A DNA stretch of 14,069 nucleotides from Elusimicrobiota bacterium. GTDB lineage: Bacteria > Elusimicrobiota > Elusimicrobia > UBA1565 > UBA9628. The position numbers were made by a program, and so were the translations under genes. The stretch spans positions 1 to 14,069 of the forward strand of contig JAGWJU010000014.1 of assembly GCA_028865585.1 (NCBI GenBank), in the 5' to 3' direction. Below the pieces are notes generated by a model. That model saw only the letters and a program-made list of their open reading frames with translations. It was not told the origin of the DNA and did no database searches. Position 1 is the first letter of the stretch, and the number at the start of each line of letters is the position of its first letter. Shown piece after piece: positions 1 to 7,518 of this stretch.

Positions 1-1527
1 GACGACGTGCTGCGCTACGCCTACATGAACAGCTACTACCAGACCGGACTGCGCAATCTCCTCGATCGCGCGATTCTGGCGCACTCGGATCTCGACGTCG
101 AGCGCACCTGCCGCAAGGTCGACGAAATCCCTTTCGACTTCTCGCGCCGGCGCATGTCCGTGGCCATCGATTACGAGGGCGATCACGTGCTCATCTGCAA
201 GGGCGCGGTCGAGGAGGTTTTCTCGGCCTGTTCGCGCTATCAAATAGACGACGAGGTCTATCCCCTCATCGACATGATCAAGCTCGATCTCTTGGAGGAG
301 TACGAGGCCTTGAGCGCCGAGGGCTACAGGGTCCTGGCCGTGGCCTACCGGGAGTTCGAACGCACTCAAGAGGTGTTCTCGGCCGCGGACGAGCGGGACA
401 TGACGCTTTTGGGCTACGTCGCGTTCTTTGATCCGCCCAAGGACTCGGCCACCGAGGCGCTGCGCGCGCTTAAAAAAGCGGGCGTGGACGTCAAGATTTT
501 GACCGGCGACAGCGCCTTGGTGACCCGCAAGATCTGCCGCGACGTGGGCCTGGAGGCCGCGGAAATCGTGACCGGCGACAAGCTGCGCGGCCTCTCCGAC
601 GAGGAGCTGGCCCGGACGGCGGAGCGCGCCATGGTCTTCGCCAAGCTCTCGCCCGCGCAGAAAGACGGCATCATCCGGGCCTTGCGCGGCCGCGGGCACG
701 TGGTGGGGTTCTTGGGCGACGGCATCAACGACGCGCCGGCCATGAAGACCGCGGACGTGGGTATTTCGGTCGACACCGCCGTGGACGTGGCCAAGGAATC
801 GGCGGACATCATTCTTCTTGAGAAAAGCCTTCTGGTTCTTGAGGACGGCATCATCGAGGGGCGGCGCGTCTTCGGCAACATCATCAAGTACATCAAGATG
901 GGCGCAAGCTCTAATTTCGGCAACATGTTCAGCATGACGGGCAGCGCCCTGCTCTTCCCGTTTTTGCCCATGACTCCCATTCAAATTCTAGTCAACAACC
1001 TGCTTTACGACTTCTCTCAGGTCAGCATCCCGCTTGATCGCGTTGATGAGGAGTACTTGGTCCGGCCGCGCAAATGGAACATCGACAACATTAAGAAGTT
1101 CATGATTTGGATCGGACCCATGAGTTCGGTTTTCGACTACACGACGTTCGCCCTCCTGTGGTTTTTCTACCATTGCTCCGTTTATTCCTCGGCGGGCGTC
1201 CTGCCCGCGGTCAAGGCGCACGCGGAGAAGCTTTTTCAAACAGGCTGGTTCGTGGAATCCATCCTGACCCAAACGCTCATCGTGCACATTATCCGAACAA
1301 ACAAGATTCCTTTCGTACAGAGTTCAGCGAGCGCTTCGCTGATTCTGACGACGCTGGCGGTCATGGCTGTGGGGGCGTTCCTGCCCTTTTCCTCCGTGGC
1401 TAGCTACTTGGGCATGGTGCGGCTGCCGTTGTCCTTTGGGCTTTGGATCGCGGCGACGCTCCTGTGCTACGCGATTTTGACTCACGGCATGAAGACTTAC
1501 TTTATTAGGAAGTACGGAACGGATTAA
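1..1527 (+). CDS. mgtA: Mg2+-transporting P-type ATPase (MgtA/MgtB type), 5' end outside window
   Basis: Inner-membrane pump that would use ATP to bring Mg2+ into the cell. About 508 C-terminal residues are visible; the family is about 900 long, and the frame is open to the window edge, so the GTG at 7 is not the true start. Counting from that GTG, the nucleotide-binding motif KGA is at 65-67, TGD at 166-168 and the hinge motif GDGINDAP at 237-244. The membrane part begins near 293 with NFGN. The stretch NNLLYDFSQVSIPLDRVDEE (320-339) is typical of the bacterial MgtA/MgtB group rather than Ca2+ pumps. Several hydrophobic helices follow to the end. The phosphorylated Asp (DKTGT) must lie upstream. 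The gene ends in TAA, 3 bases before the EIIA gene, so the two are probably co-transcribed. Substrate is inferred from family resemblance. Confidence 0.93.
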   Translation, partial: DDVLRYAYMNSYYQTGLRNLLDRAILAHSDLDVERTCRKVDEIPFDFSRRRMSVAIDYEGDHVLICKGAVEEVFSACSRYQIDDEVYPLIDMIKLDLLEEYEALSAEGYRVLAVAYREFERTQEVFSAADERDMTLLGYVAFFDPPKDSATEALRALKKAGVDVKILTGDSALVTRKICRDVGLEAAEIVTGDKLRGLSDEELARTAERAMVFAKLSPAQKDGIIRALRGRGHVVGFLGDGINDAPAMKTADVGISVDTAVDVAKESADIILLEKSLLVLEDGIIEGRRVFGNIIKYIKMGASSNFGNMFSMTGSALLFPFLPMTPIQILVNNLLYDFSQVSIPLDRVDEEYLVRPRKWNIDNIKKFMIWIGPMSSVFDYTTFALLWFFYHCSVYSSAGVLPAVKAHAEKLFQTGWFVESILTQTLIVHIIRTNKIPFVQSSASASLILTTLAVMAVGAFLPFSSVASYLGMVRLPLSFGLWIAATLLCYAILTHGMKTYFIRKYGTD

Positions 1528-1530
1528 TCC

Positions 1531-2304
1531 ATGAGAAGCCTTTTGGACGCGCTGCAGGAGGGCCGCCTGATCGAATTGCCGGAGGCGGATAAGGACAAGG
1601 CGCTCGAGTACCTGGCGCATCTCATCGAGGCCGTTCCGGATTTGGGCGGAGACCCGCAGCTCGTCGAAGCCGTGCTGGCCCGGGAAAAATCGCAGAACAC
1701 CGCCATCGGACTCGGCGTCGCCTGCCCGCACGTGCGCGTGGACGTCCAGGGGGAGCTTCTGTGCGCCGTGGGCTGGACTCCTGTGGGCATCGATTACGGG
1801 GCGGCGGACGGGCAAAAGGTCCATCTTGTGGCCATGTACTACATCCCGGACGCCCAGAAAAACGCGTACTTTAAGGAAATTTCCGCGCTGGCCGCGGCCG
1901 TGCAGAAAGCGCGCGGCATCGGCGCCATCGCGGGCGCGGGCGAGCTTTCGGTCGTGCGCGAAAAGCTTTTGGATTGGGTGTCCACATCCATCGAGGCCGC
2001 GTTGCCCGAGTCCAAGGCGCGCATGATCCGCTTGGAGGCTCGCCAGGCCCAGATCGAGGCCGCGGTCGAGGCGGCTCCGGCGGCGGAGGCCCTTTCCGTG
2101 CTGATTCTTTCGTCGCCGCAGGCCAAGCCGCTGGTCCTTTGCCCCAACCCTGAGTTCGCGGCGGCTCTGGAAAAAGACGAGCGCCTGAGCGACGTGGTCT
2201 CTCGGCGCGCGGCGTTCTCCTGCGAGGGCTTCCGGCTTATTTTCCGCAGCGCCGCCGCCTACGGCCTGGGCCGCACCCTCCTCGAATACTGGGCCGTCAA
2301 ATAA
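1531..2304 (+). CDS. PTS EIIA type-2 (PtsN/fructose-like) domain protein with extra C-terminal region
   Basis: Protein of 257 residues. Residues 1-150 resemble the EIIA domain of the fructose/nitrogen PTS: a leading helix region, then NTAIGLGVACPHVRVD, in which His67 is the expected phosphorylation site (family form: GIAIPH). Residues 95-145 fit the rest of the fold. Residues 150-257 contain an Ala/Glu-rich helix (about 155-185) and an alpha/beta-looking segment that I do not recognise; a lone EIIA domain is only about 150 long. No EIIB, EIIC or HPr gene is in view, so a regulatory role like that of PtsN is more likely than sugar uptake. The ATG follows the mgtA stop by 3 bases with only a weak upstream AGGA, which suggests translational coupling. 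EIIA(Ntr) proteins are known to regulate K+ transporters in enterobacteria; control of the Mg2+ ATPase here is an inference. Confidence 0.8.
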   Translation: MRSLLDALQEGRLIELPEADKDKALEYLAHLIEAVPDLGGDPQLVEAVLAREKSQNTAIGLGVACPHVRVDVQGELLCAVGWTPVGIDYGAADGQKVHLVAMYYIPDAQKNAYFKEISALAAAVQKARGIGAIAGAGELSVVREKLLDWVSTSIEAALPESKARMIRLEARQAQIEAAVEAAPAAEALSVLILSSPQAKPLVLCPNPEFAAALEKDERLSDVVSRRAAFSCEGFRLIFRSAAAYGLGRTLLEYWAVK

Positions 2305-2318
2305 ATTCCGCGTGGGTC

Positions 2319-2347
2319 TTGCGCGAATCGGGTTTGCGGTGTATATT
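2319..2347 (+). promoter_or_regulatory. Candidate promoter of the CPXCG gene
   Basis: TTGCGC at 2319-2324 and TATATT at 2342-2347 are separated by exactly 17 bases; TATATT matches the sigma-70 -10 consensus at five of six positions. Transcription would begin about 7 bases on, at or next to the GTG at 2355, giving a leaderless mRNA. It is a pattern match only. Confidence 0.5.
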
Positions 2348-2354
2348 TTTGCTT

Positions 2355-2669
2355 GTGAAGGCGAAAACCGCAAAGAAAAAAACCGAGAGCCGCAAGGCCG
2401 CGCCTGCGGTCGCCGAGGAATCAGCCCCCGAGGCGGACGGGAAGCTCGAATCCGTGCTGAAGGAGGTCACCTCCGGAGGCGGAGAAGAACGCGTCGAGGA
2501 CTGGATCAGCTTGGAGTGCCCCTACTGCGGAGAAGGCTTCGAGGTGCACGTCACCTCTGAACAGGACGGGCAGAGCATGATCGAGGACTGCGCCGTCTGT
2601 TGCCGCCCCGTGCAGCTTCTGGTGGAAATCCAGGAGGGGGAAATCCAGGTCGACGCGCAGCGCAGCTAG
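2355..2669 (+). CDS. CPXCG-motif cysteine-rich small protein
   Basis: Predicted 104-residue soluble protein of unknown function. CPYCGE (Cys55, Cys58) and DCAVCCRPV (Cys79, Cys82, Cys83) match the CPXCG cysteine-rich family; the paired Cys motifs look like a zinc-binding ribbon. The C-terminal half holds the conserved domain. The first 45 residues form a Lys/Ala/Glu-rich, low-complexity extension that is long for this family of roughly 60-70 residues. A TTG at 2319 would extend the frame by 12 codons, but it lies in the putative promoter and would add a stretch unlike the rest, so GTG 2355 is preferred. There is no Shine-Dalgarno sequence before it. The gene is convergent with the FKBP gene. 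The metal-binding role is inferred. Confidence 0.8.
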   Translation: MKAKTAKKKTESRKAAPAVAEESAPEADGKLESVLKEVTSGGGEERVEDWISLECPYCGEGFEVHVTSEQDGQSMIEDCAVCCRPVQLLVEIQEGEIQVDAQRS

Positions 2670-2675
2670 CCCGCT

Positions 2676-2697
2676 CCGGGCCGGCGCATCGGCCCGG
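2676..2697. terminator. GC-rich hairpin between convergent genes
   Basis: Inverted repeat CCGGGCCG / CGGCCCGG with a 6-base loop, between the CPXCG stop and the FKBP stop. The stem is strong, but neither strand has a good T-run after it, so it may be a weak bidirectional terminator or an mRNA end-protecting hairpin. Confidence 0.45.
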
Positions 2698-2702
2698 CGG
2701 CT

Positions 2703-3389
2703 TTACCGGCTTTTGACGGCTAAAAGCCGCACGTCGAAGACCAAAGTCGCTTTCGGCGGGATGACCGGAGGCATGCCGCGGTCTCCGTAGGCGATGCCGG
2801 AAGGACAAACCAGCTTGGCCTTGCCGCCGACCCGCATTTTCTGGAGCCCCTCGGTCCAGCAGGGAATGACCCCGTCGAGCGCGAACGTGGCCGGTCCCCC
2901 GTGGCGGGAGGAGCTGTCGAAAACTTTGCCGTCGGTCAGCCGGCCTGTATAGTCGACGGTGACGGTGTCCGTAGCCTTGGGTTGGGCGCCGGTTCCCTTT
3001 TTAGTGGGGATGTAGATGAGGCCGGATGGGAAGGCCCGCGCGCCCTTTTCCTTGCGCGCCTTCGCGAGATAAGCTTCTCCCGCGGCGTTTTCCGCGGCCA
3101 TTTGCGCTTCGTGCCGGGCGCGGGCGAAATCGTTGACCTTGCCGATGTAGGCGTTCGGATCGACCTTGAGCTTGCGCCCTTCGGTCGCGTCGCGAAAGCC
3201 CAGGATCAGATCCTTGGCCTCTCCGGGCTTGAGCGAAAATTGTCCGCGCGCGTTGCGGCCCAAGACGACGCCCAAAGTATAGAGAACCTTCTGGGACTCG
3301 GTCTTGAGCGGACGGGCGGACGCCGCGAAAGCGGCGGCCGGCAGGACCGCCAGACAAATCGAGACGAGGGATATTTTTTTGACGTTCAT
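2703..3389 (-). CDS. Exported FKBP-type peptidyl-prolyl cis-trans isomerase (FkpA/Mip-like)
   Basis: Catalyses cis-trans isomerisation at proline bonds, probably helping fold proteins in the periplasm. It has 228 residues. Residues 1-22 are a signal peptide (KK, hydrophobic core, then AFA), with no lipobox cysteine at the cleavage site. Residues 28-120 are a helical, charged region like the N-terminal dimerisation part of Mip/FkpA. Residues 135-226 are the FKBP domain, with pocket residues Tyr147, Phe157-Asp158, VIP..W at 174-178, Tyr201 and Phe218. The ATG has a full AGGAGG (complement of 3399-3404) at 9 bases, the best ribosome site in this gene cluster. It lies 61 bases after prfB and may be both the last gene of that operon and driven from its own promoter. 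Which of the several FKBP subtypes it belongs to is uncertain. Confidence 0.9.
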   Translation of the reverse strand: MNVKKISLVSICLAVLPAAAFAASARPLKTESQKVLYTLGVVLGRNARGQFSLKPGEAKDLILGFRDATEGRKLKVDPNAYIGKVNDFARARHEAQMAAENAAGEAYLAKARKEKGARAFPSGLIYIPTKKGTGAQPKATDTVTVDYTGRLTDGKVFDSSSRHGGPATFALDGVIPCWTEGLQKMRVGGKAKLVCPSGIAYGDRGMPPVIPPKATLVFDVRLLAVKSR

Positions 3390-3410
3390 GTGAGCGTGCC
3401 TCCTAGTGGG

Positions 3411-3439
3411 TCCCGGCCATGATAGCAGATCGGCCGGGA
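3411..3439 (-). promoter_or_regulatory. Candidate FKBP-gene promoter flanked by an inverted repeat
   Basis: Read on the minus strand, TGCTATCAT (3427-3419) is an extended -10 element with five of six matches to TATAAT. TGGACA (3449-3444) is a possible -35, but the 19-base spacing is long. The -10 sits in the loop between an 8-bp inverted repeat, TCCCGGCC (3411-3418) and GGCCGGGA (3432-3439). The repeat could be an operator, or a hairpin at the end of prfB mRNA; no T-run follows it. Confidence 0.35.
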
Positions 3440-3450
3440 GGCCTGTCCAA

Positions 3451-4605
3451 CTACTTTTCCAAATCTGCGGTCTCGGCGCCGCGGGAGGGCTTGCCCGAGG
3501 CCAGCCAGTCGAGATAGGCCTCTATGAAGGGATCCAGGTCTCCGTCCATGACCGCCTGAATTTGGGACGTGGAATAGCCCGTGCGTAGATCCTTGACCAT
3601 TTGGTAGGGCATGAAGACGTAGGAGCGGATCTGGTGTCCCCAGGCGATATCGCCCATGGCGTCATAGTGCTTCTCGGCGGCCTGGCGTTTCTTGTCCATT
3701 TCGATTTCGTAGAGCTTGGCTTTGAGCATCTTGAGCGCGTTCATGCGGTTCTGCAGCTGGCTGCGCTCGATTTGGCAGGCGACCACGAGGCCGGTGGGGA
3801 TGTGCTTTAGGCGCACCGCGGTCTCCACCTTGTTGACGTTCTGTCCGCCGTGGCCGCCGGCGCGGAAAGTCTCGAGTTCGATGTCCGAATCCGCGATCTG
3901 GATGTCGATGGAGTCCTCGATGTCGGCCAGGACGTCCAGTGAGGCGAAGGAGGTGTGGCGGCGCTTGTTGGAATCAAAAGGGGAGATGCGCACGAGGCGG
4001 TGGACGCCGCGCTCGCCTTTCAAGCACCCGTGCGCGTTTTCTCCGCGCACGAACGCCGTGGCGCTCTTGACGCCGGCTTCCTCGCCCTTCAAAAGGTCGG
4101 TGATGATGAAGTCGAAGCCCCGCTGCTGGGCCCAGCGCGAGTACATGCGCAGCAGCATCTCGTTCCAATCGCAGGCCTCGGTTCCGCCCGCGCCCGCGTG
4201 GAAGCTCACGATGGCGTCGCAGTGGTCGAACTCATCGGAGAGCTTGAGCTCGGCGTCTAAAAGCCGCAGGGTCTTTTGAGTCTCGGGCAGCGCCGCAAGG
4301 ATGTCCTTAAGTTCTCCAGCGTCCTGGGCCTCGTCCGCCAGCTGCCAGTGGGTCTCCAGATCTTCGACCGCCCGTCCGGCCTTGTCCCAGCGGGAGAGCG
4401 TCTTTTTTAAGGCGTCCAGCTCCTTGGATTTTTTTTTGGCCGCGGCGGAGTCGGCCCAGAATTCGGGTTTAGCCGCTTCGGTCTCCCTCGCGGAGATTTC
4501 AGCGCGCCGTTTGGGAACGTCCAGAATTTTTCCCAGCTTGGCGTGCAGATCACGCAGTTCCCTGATCTTGTCCGCCGTCTCTCTAAACGTCGGCTCCGCC
4601 GCCAT
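3451..4605 (-). CDS. prfB: Peptide chain release factor 2
   Basis: Cytoplasmic factor that reads UGA and UAA stop codons and triggers release of the finished protein. It has 384 residues, slightly longer than the E. coli protein. SPF at 208-210 is the RF2-type stop-recognition tripeptide (RF1 has PxT), and GGQ at 253-255 within GGHGGQNVNKVETAVR is the hydrolysis motif. The N-terminal helical domain is 1-125. The frame is open from the ATG without an in-frame stop near codon 26, where many bacteria have an autoregulatory +1 frameshift (CTTTGAC). Here the matching place reads ATT CTG GAC, so that control is absent. The gene starts 12 bases after the deacetylase stop with no evident Shine-Dalgarno, which suggests coupling. 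A C-terminal tail of about 15 residues is variable. Confidence 0.97.
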   Translation of the reverse strand: MAAEPTFRETADKIRELRDLHAKLGKILDVPKRRAEISARETEAAKPEFWADSAAAKKKSKELDALKKTLSRWDKAGRAVEDLETHWQLADEAQDAGELKDILAALPETQKTLRLLDAELKLSDEFDHCDAIVSFHAGAGGTEACDWNEMLLRMYSRWAQQRGFDFIITDLLKGEEAGVKSATAFVRGENAHGCLKGERGVHRLVRISPFDSNKRRHTSFASLDVLADIEDSIDIQIADSDIELETFRAGGHGGQNVNKVETAVRLKHIPTGLVVACQIERSQLQNRMNALKMLKAKLYEIEMDKKRQAAEKHYDAMGDIAWGHQIRSYVFMPYQMVKDLRTGYSTSQIQAVMDGDLDPFIEAYLDWLASGKPSRGAETADLEK

Positions 4606-4617
4606 GATTAGGCCATT

Positions 4618-5517
4618 CTACGAAATTGAAGAGTCGATTCCGGCAAATAGGAGCAGGGTGCGCGCGTGCCGGCGCGCGGTTTCGCGGATATCCGCCGCGT
4701 AGCCTCCGCCCAAGGTTACGGCTGCCGGGACGTTGAAGCTCCGGCAAGCCTCGCGCACCATGAGATCTCGGCGCTTAAGCCCGTCGGGGGTGAGTTTTAA
4801 GCCGCCCAGGGCGTCGTCTTCGGCCGAGTCCGTTCCCGCTTGGTAGACGATGAGATCGGGCTTGGCCGCGAAGGCGCGCGGGAGGTTCTCTTCGAGGGCC
4901 TTGAGATATTCGCGATCCCGGCAGCCGGCCGGCAGGCCGACGTCGAGCGAGCCCGGCTCGGGCGTTTCCGGGTAGATTCCCTCCTGGTGCATGGAGAAGG
5001 TAAAGATTTCGGGTCGGCCGCGGAAAATCGCGGCGGTGCCGTTTCCTTGGTGGACGTCCAAGTCCACGACCGCGGCCCGGCGGACGCGGCCCTCGGCCAT
5101 CATCTTCAAGAGGCCGCCCGCGATGTCGTTCAGGAGGCAAAACCCTTCGCCGTGATCGGAAAAAGCGTGGTGTGAACCGCCGCCGACGTGCAGGCCGACG
5201 CCGTCCTCAAGCGCGCGGCGGCAGGCCAGAATGGTGCCGGAGTAGGCCAGGCGGTGCGCGGCGGAAACCTCCGGAGAAAAGGGAAGCTCCGCGCGGGTTT
5301 GGTCGGCAAGCGTCATTGAGATGGTTCCGAGAATCTTGTCCGTCCACTCCGGCGTATGCGCCAGCAGGAGTTCGCTTCGGGATGGAAGTTTTGGCTCAAA
5401 AAAAGCCCCGCGGCCTTGCAGCATCTCGGCGGCCAGGGCGAATTTGCGGGTGGGAAAAACGTGGCCGCCGATGGGGACGGCGTAGCGGGGGGAGTAAATG
5501 AAAGCCGGAGGCATCAT
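4618..5517 (-). CDS. Histone deacetylase-family (class IV/HDAC11-like) amidohydrolase
   Basis: Zinc-dependent hydrolase of acyl-amide bonds; its substrate here is unknown. Numbered from a TTG at 5520 (subtract 1 for ATG 5517), the His pair of the active site is at 117-118 in GGGSHHAFSDH. The zinc ligands are Asp155 and His157 in DLDVHQGNG, plus Asp231 in AGTD. GGGY at 271-274 carries the catalytic Tyr. HQGNG instead of HHGDG, and the short single domain of about 300 residues, resemble class IV enzymes rather than AcuC-like class I. No signal peptide is seen, so it is probably cytoplasmic. TTG, ATG and ATG occur in a row just after the lnt stop; ATG 5517 is chosen, leaving a 4-base gap. Possible roles include removing acetyl or longer acyl groups from proteins or polyamines. 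Confidence 0.9.
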   Translation of the reverse strand: MMPPAFIYSPRYAVPIGGHVFPTRKFALAAEMLQGRGAFFEPKLPSRSELLLAHTPEWTDKILGTISMTLADQTRAELPFSPEVSAAHRLAYSGTILACRRALEDGVGLHVGGGSHHAFSDHGEGFCLLNDIAGGLLKMMAEGRVRRAAVVDLDVHQGNGTAAIFRGRPEIFTFSMHQEGIYPETPEPGSLDVGLPAGCRDREYLKALEENLPRAFAAKPDLIVYQAGTDSAEDDALGGLKLTPDGLKRRDLMVREACRSFNVPAAVTLGGGYAADIRETARRHARTLLLFAGIDSSIS

Positions 5518-5521
5518 CAAC

Positions 5522-7078
5522 CTACGCGGCGTTTCCGCGCAAAGCGTCGAGGATGAGCCGCAGTGCGGACCAAGCCAGAATCAAGGCGAGGCAGAGCGCT
5601 CCGAACCAGTCGCCATGCCGCGCGTAGAAGGATCGGTTCGGGAACGGATCGGCGGCGGGAATCGACGCGTCGAGGCGGCCGTTTTCCCCCAGCGGCATCT
5701 CGGCCAGGATGCGGCCCCAGGGGTCCACGATGCCCGAAATGCCGGTATTGGCCGCGCGCAAGACGTAGACGCGGTTTTCGATGGCGCGAAAACGCGAGGC
5801 CATGAAGTGCTGGTAAGGCCCCCAGGTGTCCTTATACCATCCGTCATTGGTGATGTTGACGATGACGCGCGCGCCGCGCGCCGCGTCCTGGCGAATCAGG
5901 CGGGGGAAAATCATTTCGTAGCAAACCGCCACTCCCACGGCGCCCAGCGGCGTTTGGAACAGGGGCTGGCGCGGCCCGCCGGGCGTCAAGTTCCCCAGCT
6001 CGTCCAAGATGCCGATCCACCGGCGCAGGATGGGAATCGGAACATACTCGCCGAAGGGAACCAGCACGCGCTTATGGTAGGCGCCGCCGAAAGAACCGTC
6101 AGGCTCGATGAGGACGGCCGAGTTGTAGGCGCCCTTGTCTCCGACCGTGACGGCGCCCACGATTTGGAAGGCGTCCAGGCGGCGGCTCCAAACCGCGGCT
6201 TCGGGGATGCTTTGTCCGTCGGCAATGAGCCGGGGCGCGGCCGCTTCGGGCCAAACGATCAGCGCGGGCTTGCGCCGCCGCGGCCTGGCTAAAAGCCCTT
6301 CGAGGTCGCTCCAGATGCCGCGCACGAAGGCGGCGTTCCACTTCCGGTATTGATCCACGTTGGGCTGAAGAAGCTCCACGGCCAGCGAGGGCTGCGGAGA
6401 GGTCTTCGGCGCTTGAGCCATCTGTTCTCTTCCCCACGACCAGGCACCCAGGGCCAGCAGGCCTGCCGCGGCTAAATTTAAAACGGCGGAACGACGCGGC
6501 CGGCCCCGCCGGCCGCTCCAGAGGGCCAACCCCAGCGCGGCGTTGAACGCCGCCACGATAAAGCCCAGGCCTTCGGGGCCGAACATGGAGTCCATCTGCA
6601 GGAAAGCCGGGTGGGCGTACTGCGTGTAGCCGAGAAGATCCGCGCTTGGGCGCGAGGTCCAGCGTCCGATGGAGAAGGACATCGCGCTCCAAAGCGCGGC
6701 CCACAGCCAGGGTTTGGCGGCCTCCGGCGCACGCCGCGCAAGCCACGCGCCCGCGCCGGCCGCGACGGCCCAGTCCAGCGCCATGATGAGCGCCAGAGCG
6801 GCCCAGGCGGCGGCGGCCAGCGATCGGGGCAGCCCTGCGAATCGGCAGGTGCTGTAAATCCAATAGAAGGCCAGGCCGTGGAAGCCGAAGCCGGCGGCCA
6901 AGCCTCCAAGGAGCGCTTTGCGTGGAGTTTGCCGCGACCAGAGGGCGAAAAGCGGCGCCAGCGCCACCCAGCCCAGGGGCCAGAGCCCGGCACGCGGCAG
7001 GCACAGCGCCAGAAGCGCGCCGCAGGCCAGGGGCAGAGCGGCGCCCGCGGCTACTCCCCGAAAGCCCGGAGCATCCAC
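5522..7078 (-). CDS. lnt: Apolipoprotein N-acyltransferase
   Basis: Inner-membrane enzyme that adds the third fatty acid to the N-terminal Cys of lipoproteins, the last step of lipoprotein maturation in Gram-negative cells. It has 518 residues, a usual length. Residues 11-215 hold several hydrophobic helices. Residues 230-475 are the nitrilase-type domain with the catalytic triad Glu278 (IVWPEA), Lys336 (YHKRV) and Cys386 (VAVCYEMIFPRL). GEYVP at 343-347 is also typical. A final membrane helix lies at about 491-511. The GTG at 7078 is chosen because no ATG lies near the start of the first helix; it makes a 28-base overlap with dps. The gene ends in TAG, 4 bases before the deacetylase ATG. Enzyme identity is secure; the exact start is less so. 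Confidence 0.95.
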   Translation of the reverse strand: MDAPGFRGVAAGAALPLACGALLALCLPRAGLWPLGWVALAPLFALWSRQTPRKALLGGLAAGFGFHGLAFYWIYSTCRFAGLPRSLAAAAWAALALIMALDWAVAAGAGAWLARRAPEAAKPWLWAALWSAMSFSIGRWTSRPSADLLGYTQYAHPAFLQMDSMFGPEGLGFIVAAFNAALGLALWSGRRGRPRRSAVLNLAAAGLLALGAWSWGREQMAQAPKTSPQPSLAVELLQPNVDQYRKWNAAFVRGIWSDLEGLLARPRRRKPALIVWPEAAAPRLIADGQSIPEAAVWSRRLDAFQIVGAVTVGDKGAYNSAVLIEPDGSFGGAYHKRVLVPFGEYVPIPILRRWIGILDELGNLTPGGPRQPLFQTPLGAVGVAVCYEMIFPRLIRQDAARGARVIVNITNDGWYKDTWGPYQHFMASRFRAIENRVYVLRAANTGISGIVDPWGRILAEMPLGENGRLDASIPAADPFPNRSFYARHGDWFGALCLALILAWSALRLILDALRGNAA

Positions 7079-7518
7079 GCCATTTTCTCGTGGCGTTCCA
7101 TTAGCCCTGTTAGGAAGTCGCTGGTGCCCATGTCGCCCAAAGCGGCGCAGGCCTCCAGGTTCTTTCTTAAGCCGCGGATAATCGCCTCGTGATCCTTGAG
7201 CAGGTTTAAGAGCATGGTATCGGCGCGGGGCTTCCCGGTCTCATCCTTGAGGGCGGCGGCCTTGAGGAAGTCGGAGAGCCCGCCCAGGGCGCGCTCGCCC
7301 AGAGCCCGGCCGCGCTCGGCGACCTCGTCGACGATGCCGTCGAGCTCGTCATACTGAGCCTCGAAGAACTTGTGCAGGTCGTTGAAGCGGGGCCCGGTCA
7401 CGTTCCAGTGGTAGTTGCGGGTCTTGGTGTAGAGGACGTACTCGTCGGCCAAAAGAACGTCCAGGATTTTGGCGACGGCTTTGCGGCTTGAGTCCGAAAC
7501 GGCGATGCTTGGCTTCAT
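7051..7518 (-). CDS. dps: Dps-family ferritin-like DNA-protecting protein
   Basis: Forms a 12-subunit shell that oxidises Fe2+ with H2O2 and stores it, limiting hydroxyl radicals. It has 155 residues. The ferroxidase ligands line up with E. coli Dps at a constant offset of 14: His37 (NYHW), His49, Glu53 (in place of Asp67), Asp64 and Glu68 in VDEVAERG. No Lys-rich DNA-binding tail is seen at the N-terminus, so DNA binding is uncertain. The ATG at 7518 overlaps the perR stop as ATGA and follows GGAG by 6 bases; an upstream in-frame start would lie deep inside perR and is rejected. Pairing with a PerR-type regulator matches the PerR control of the Dps homologue MrgA in Bacillus, so peroxide induction is likely. 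Confidence 0.95.
   Translation of the reverse strand: MKPSIAVSDSSRKAVAKILDVLLADEYVLYTKTRNYHWNVTGPRFNDLHKFFEAQYDELDGIVDEVAERGRALGERALGGLSDFLKAAALKDETGKPRADTMLLNLLKDHEAIIRGLRKNLEACAALGDMGTSDFLTGLMERHEKMAWMLRAFGE

Noticed and set aside
1324..2373. Long minus-strand open frame opposite mgtA and the EIIA gene
   Set aside because: It is Arg/Gly/His-rich with no recognisable domain and lies wholly opposite two well-supported genes; such shadows are common in GC-rich DNA.
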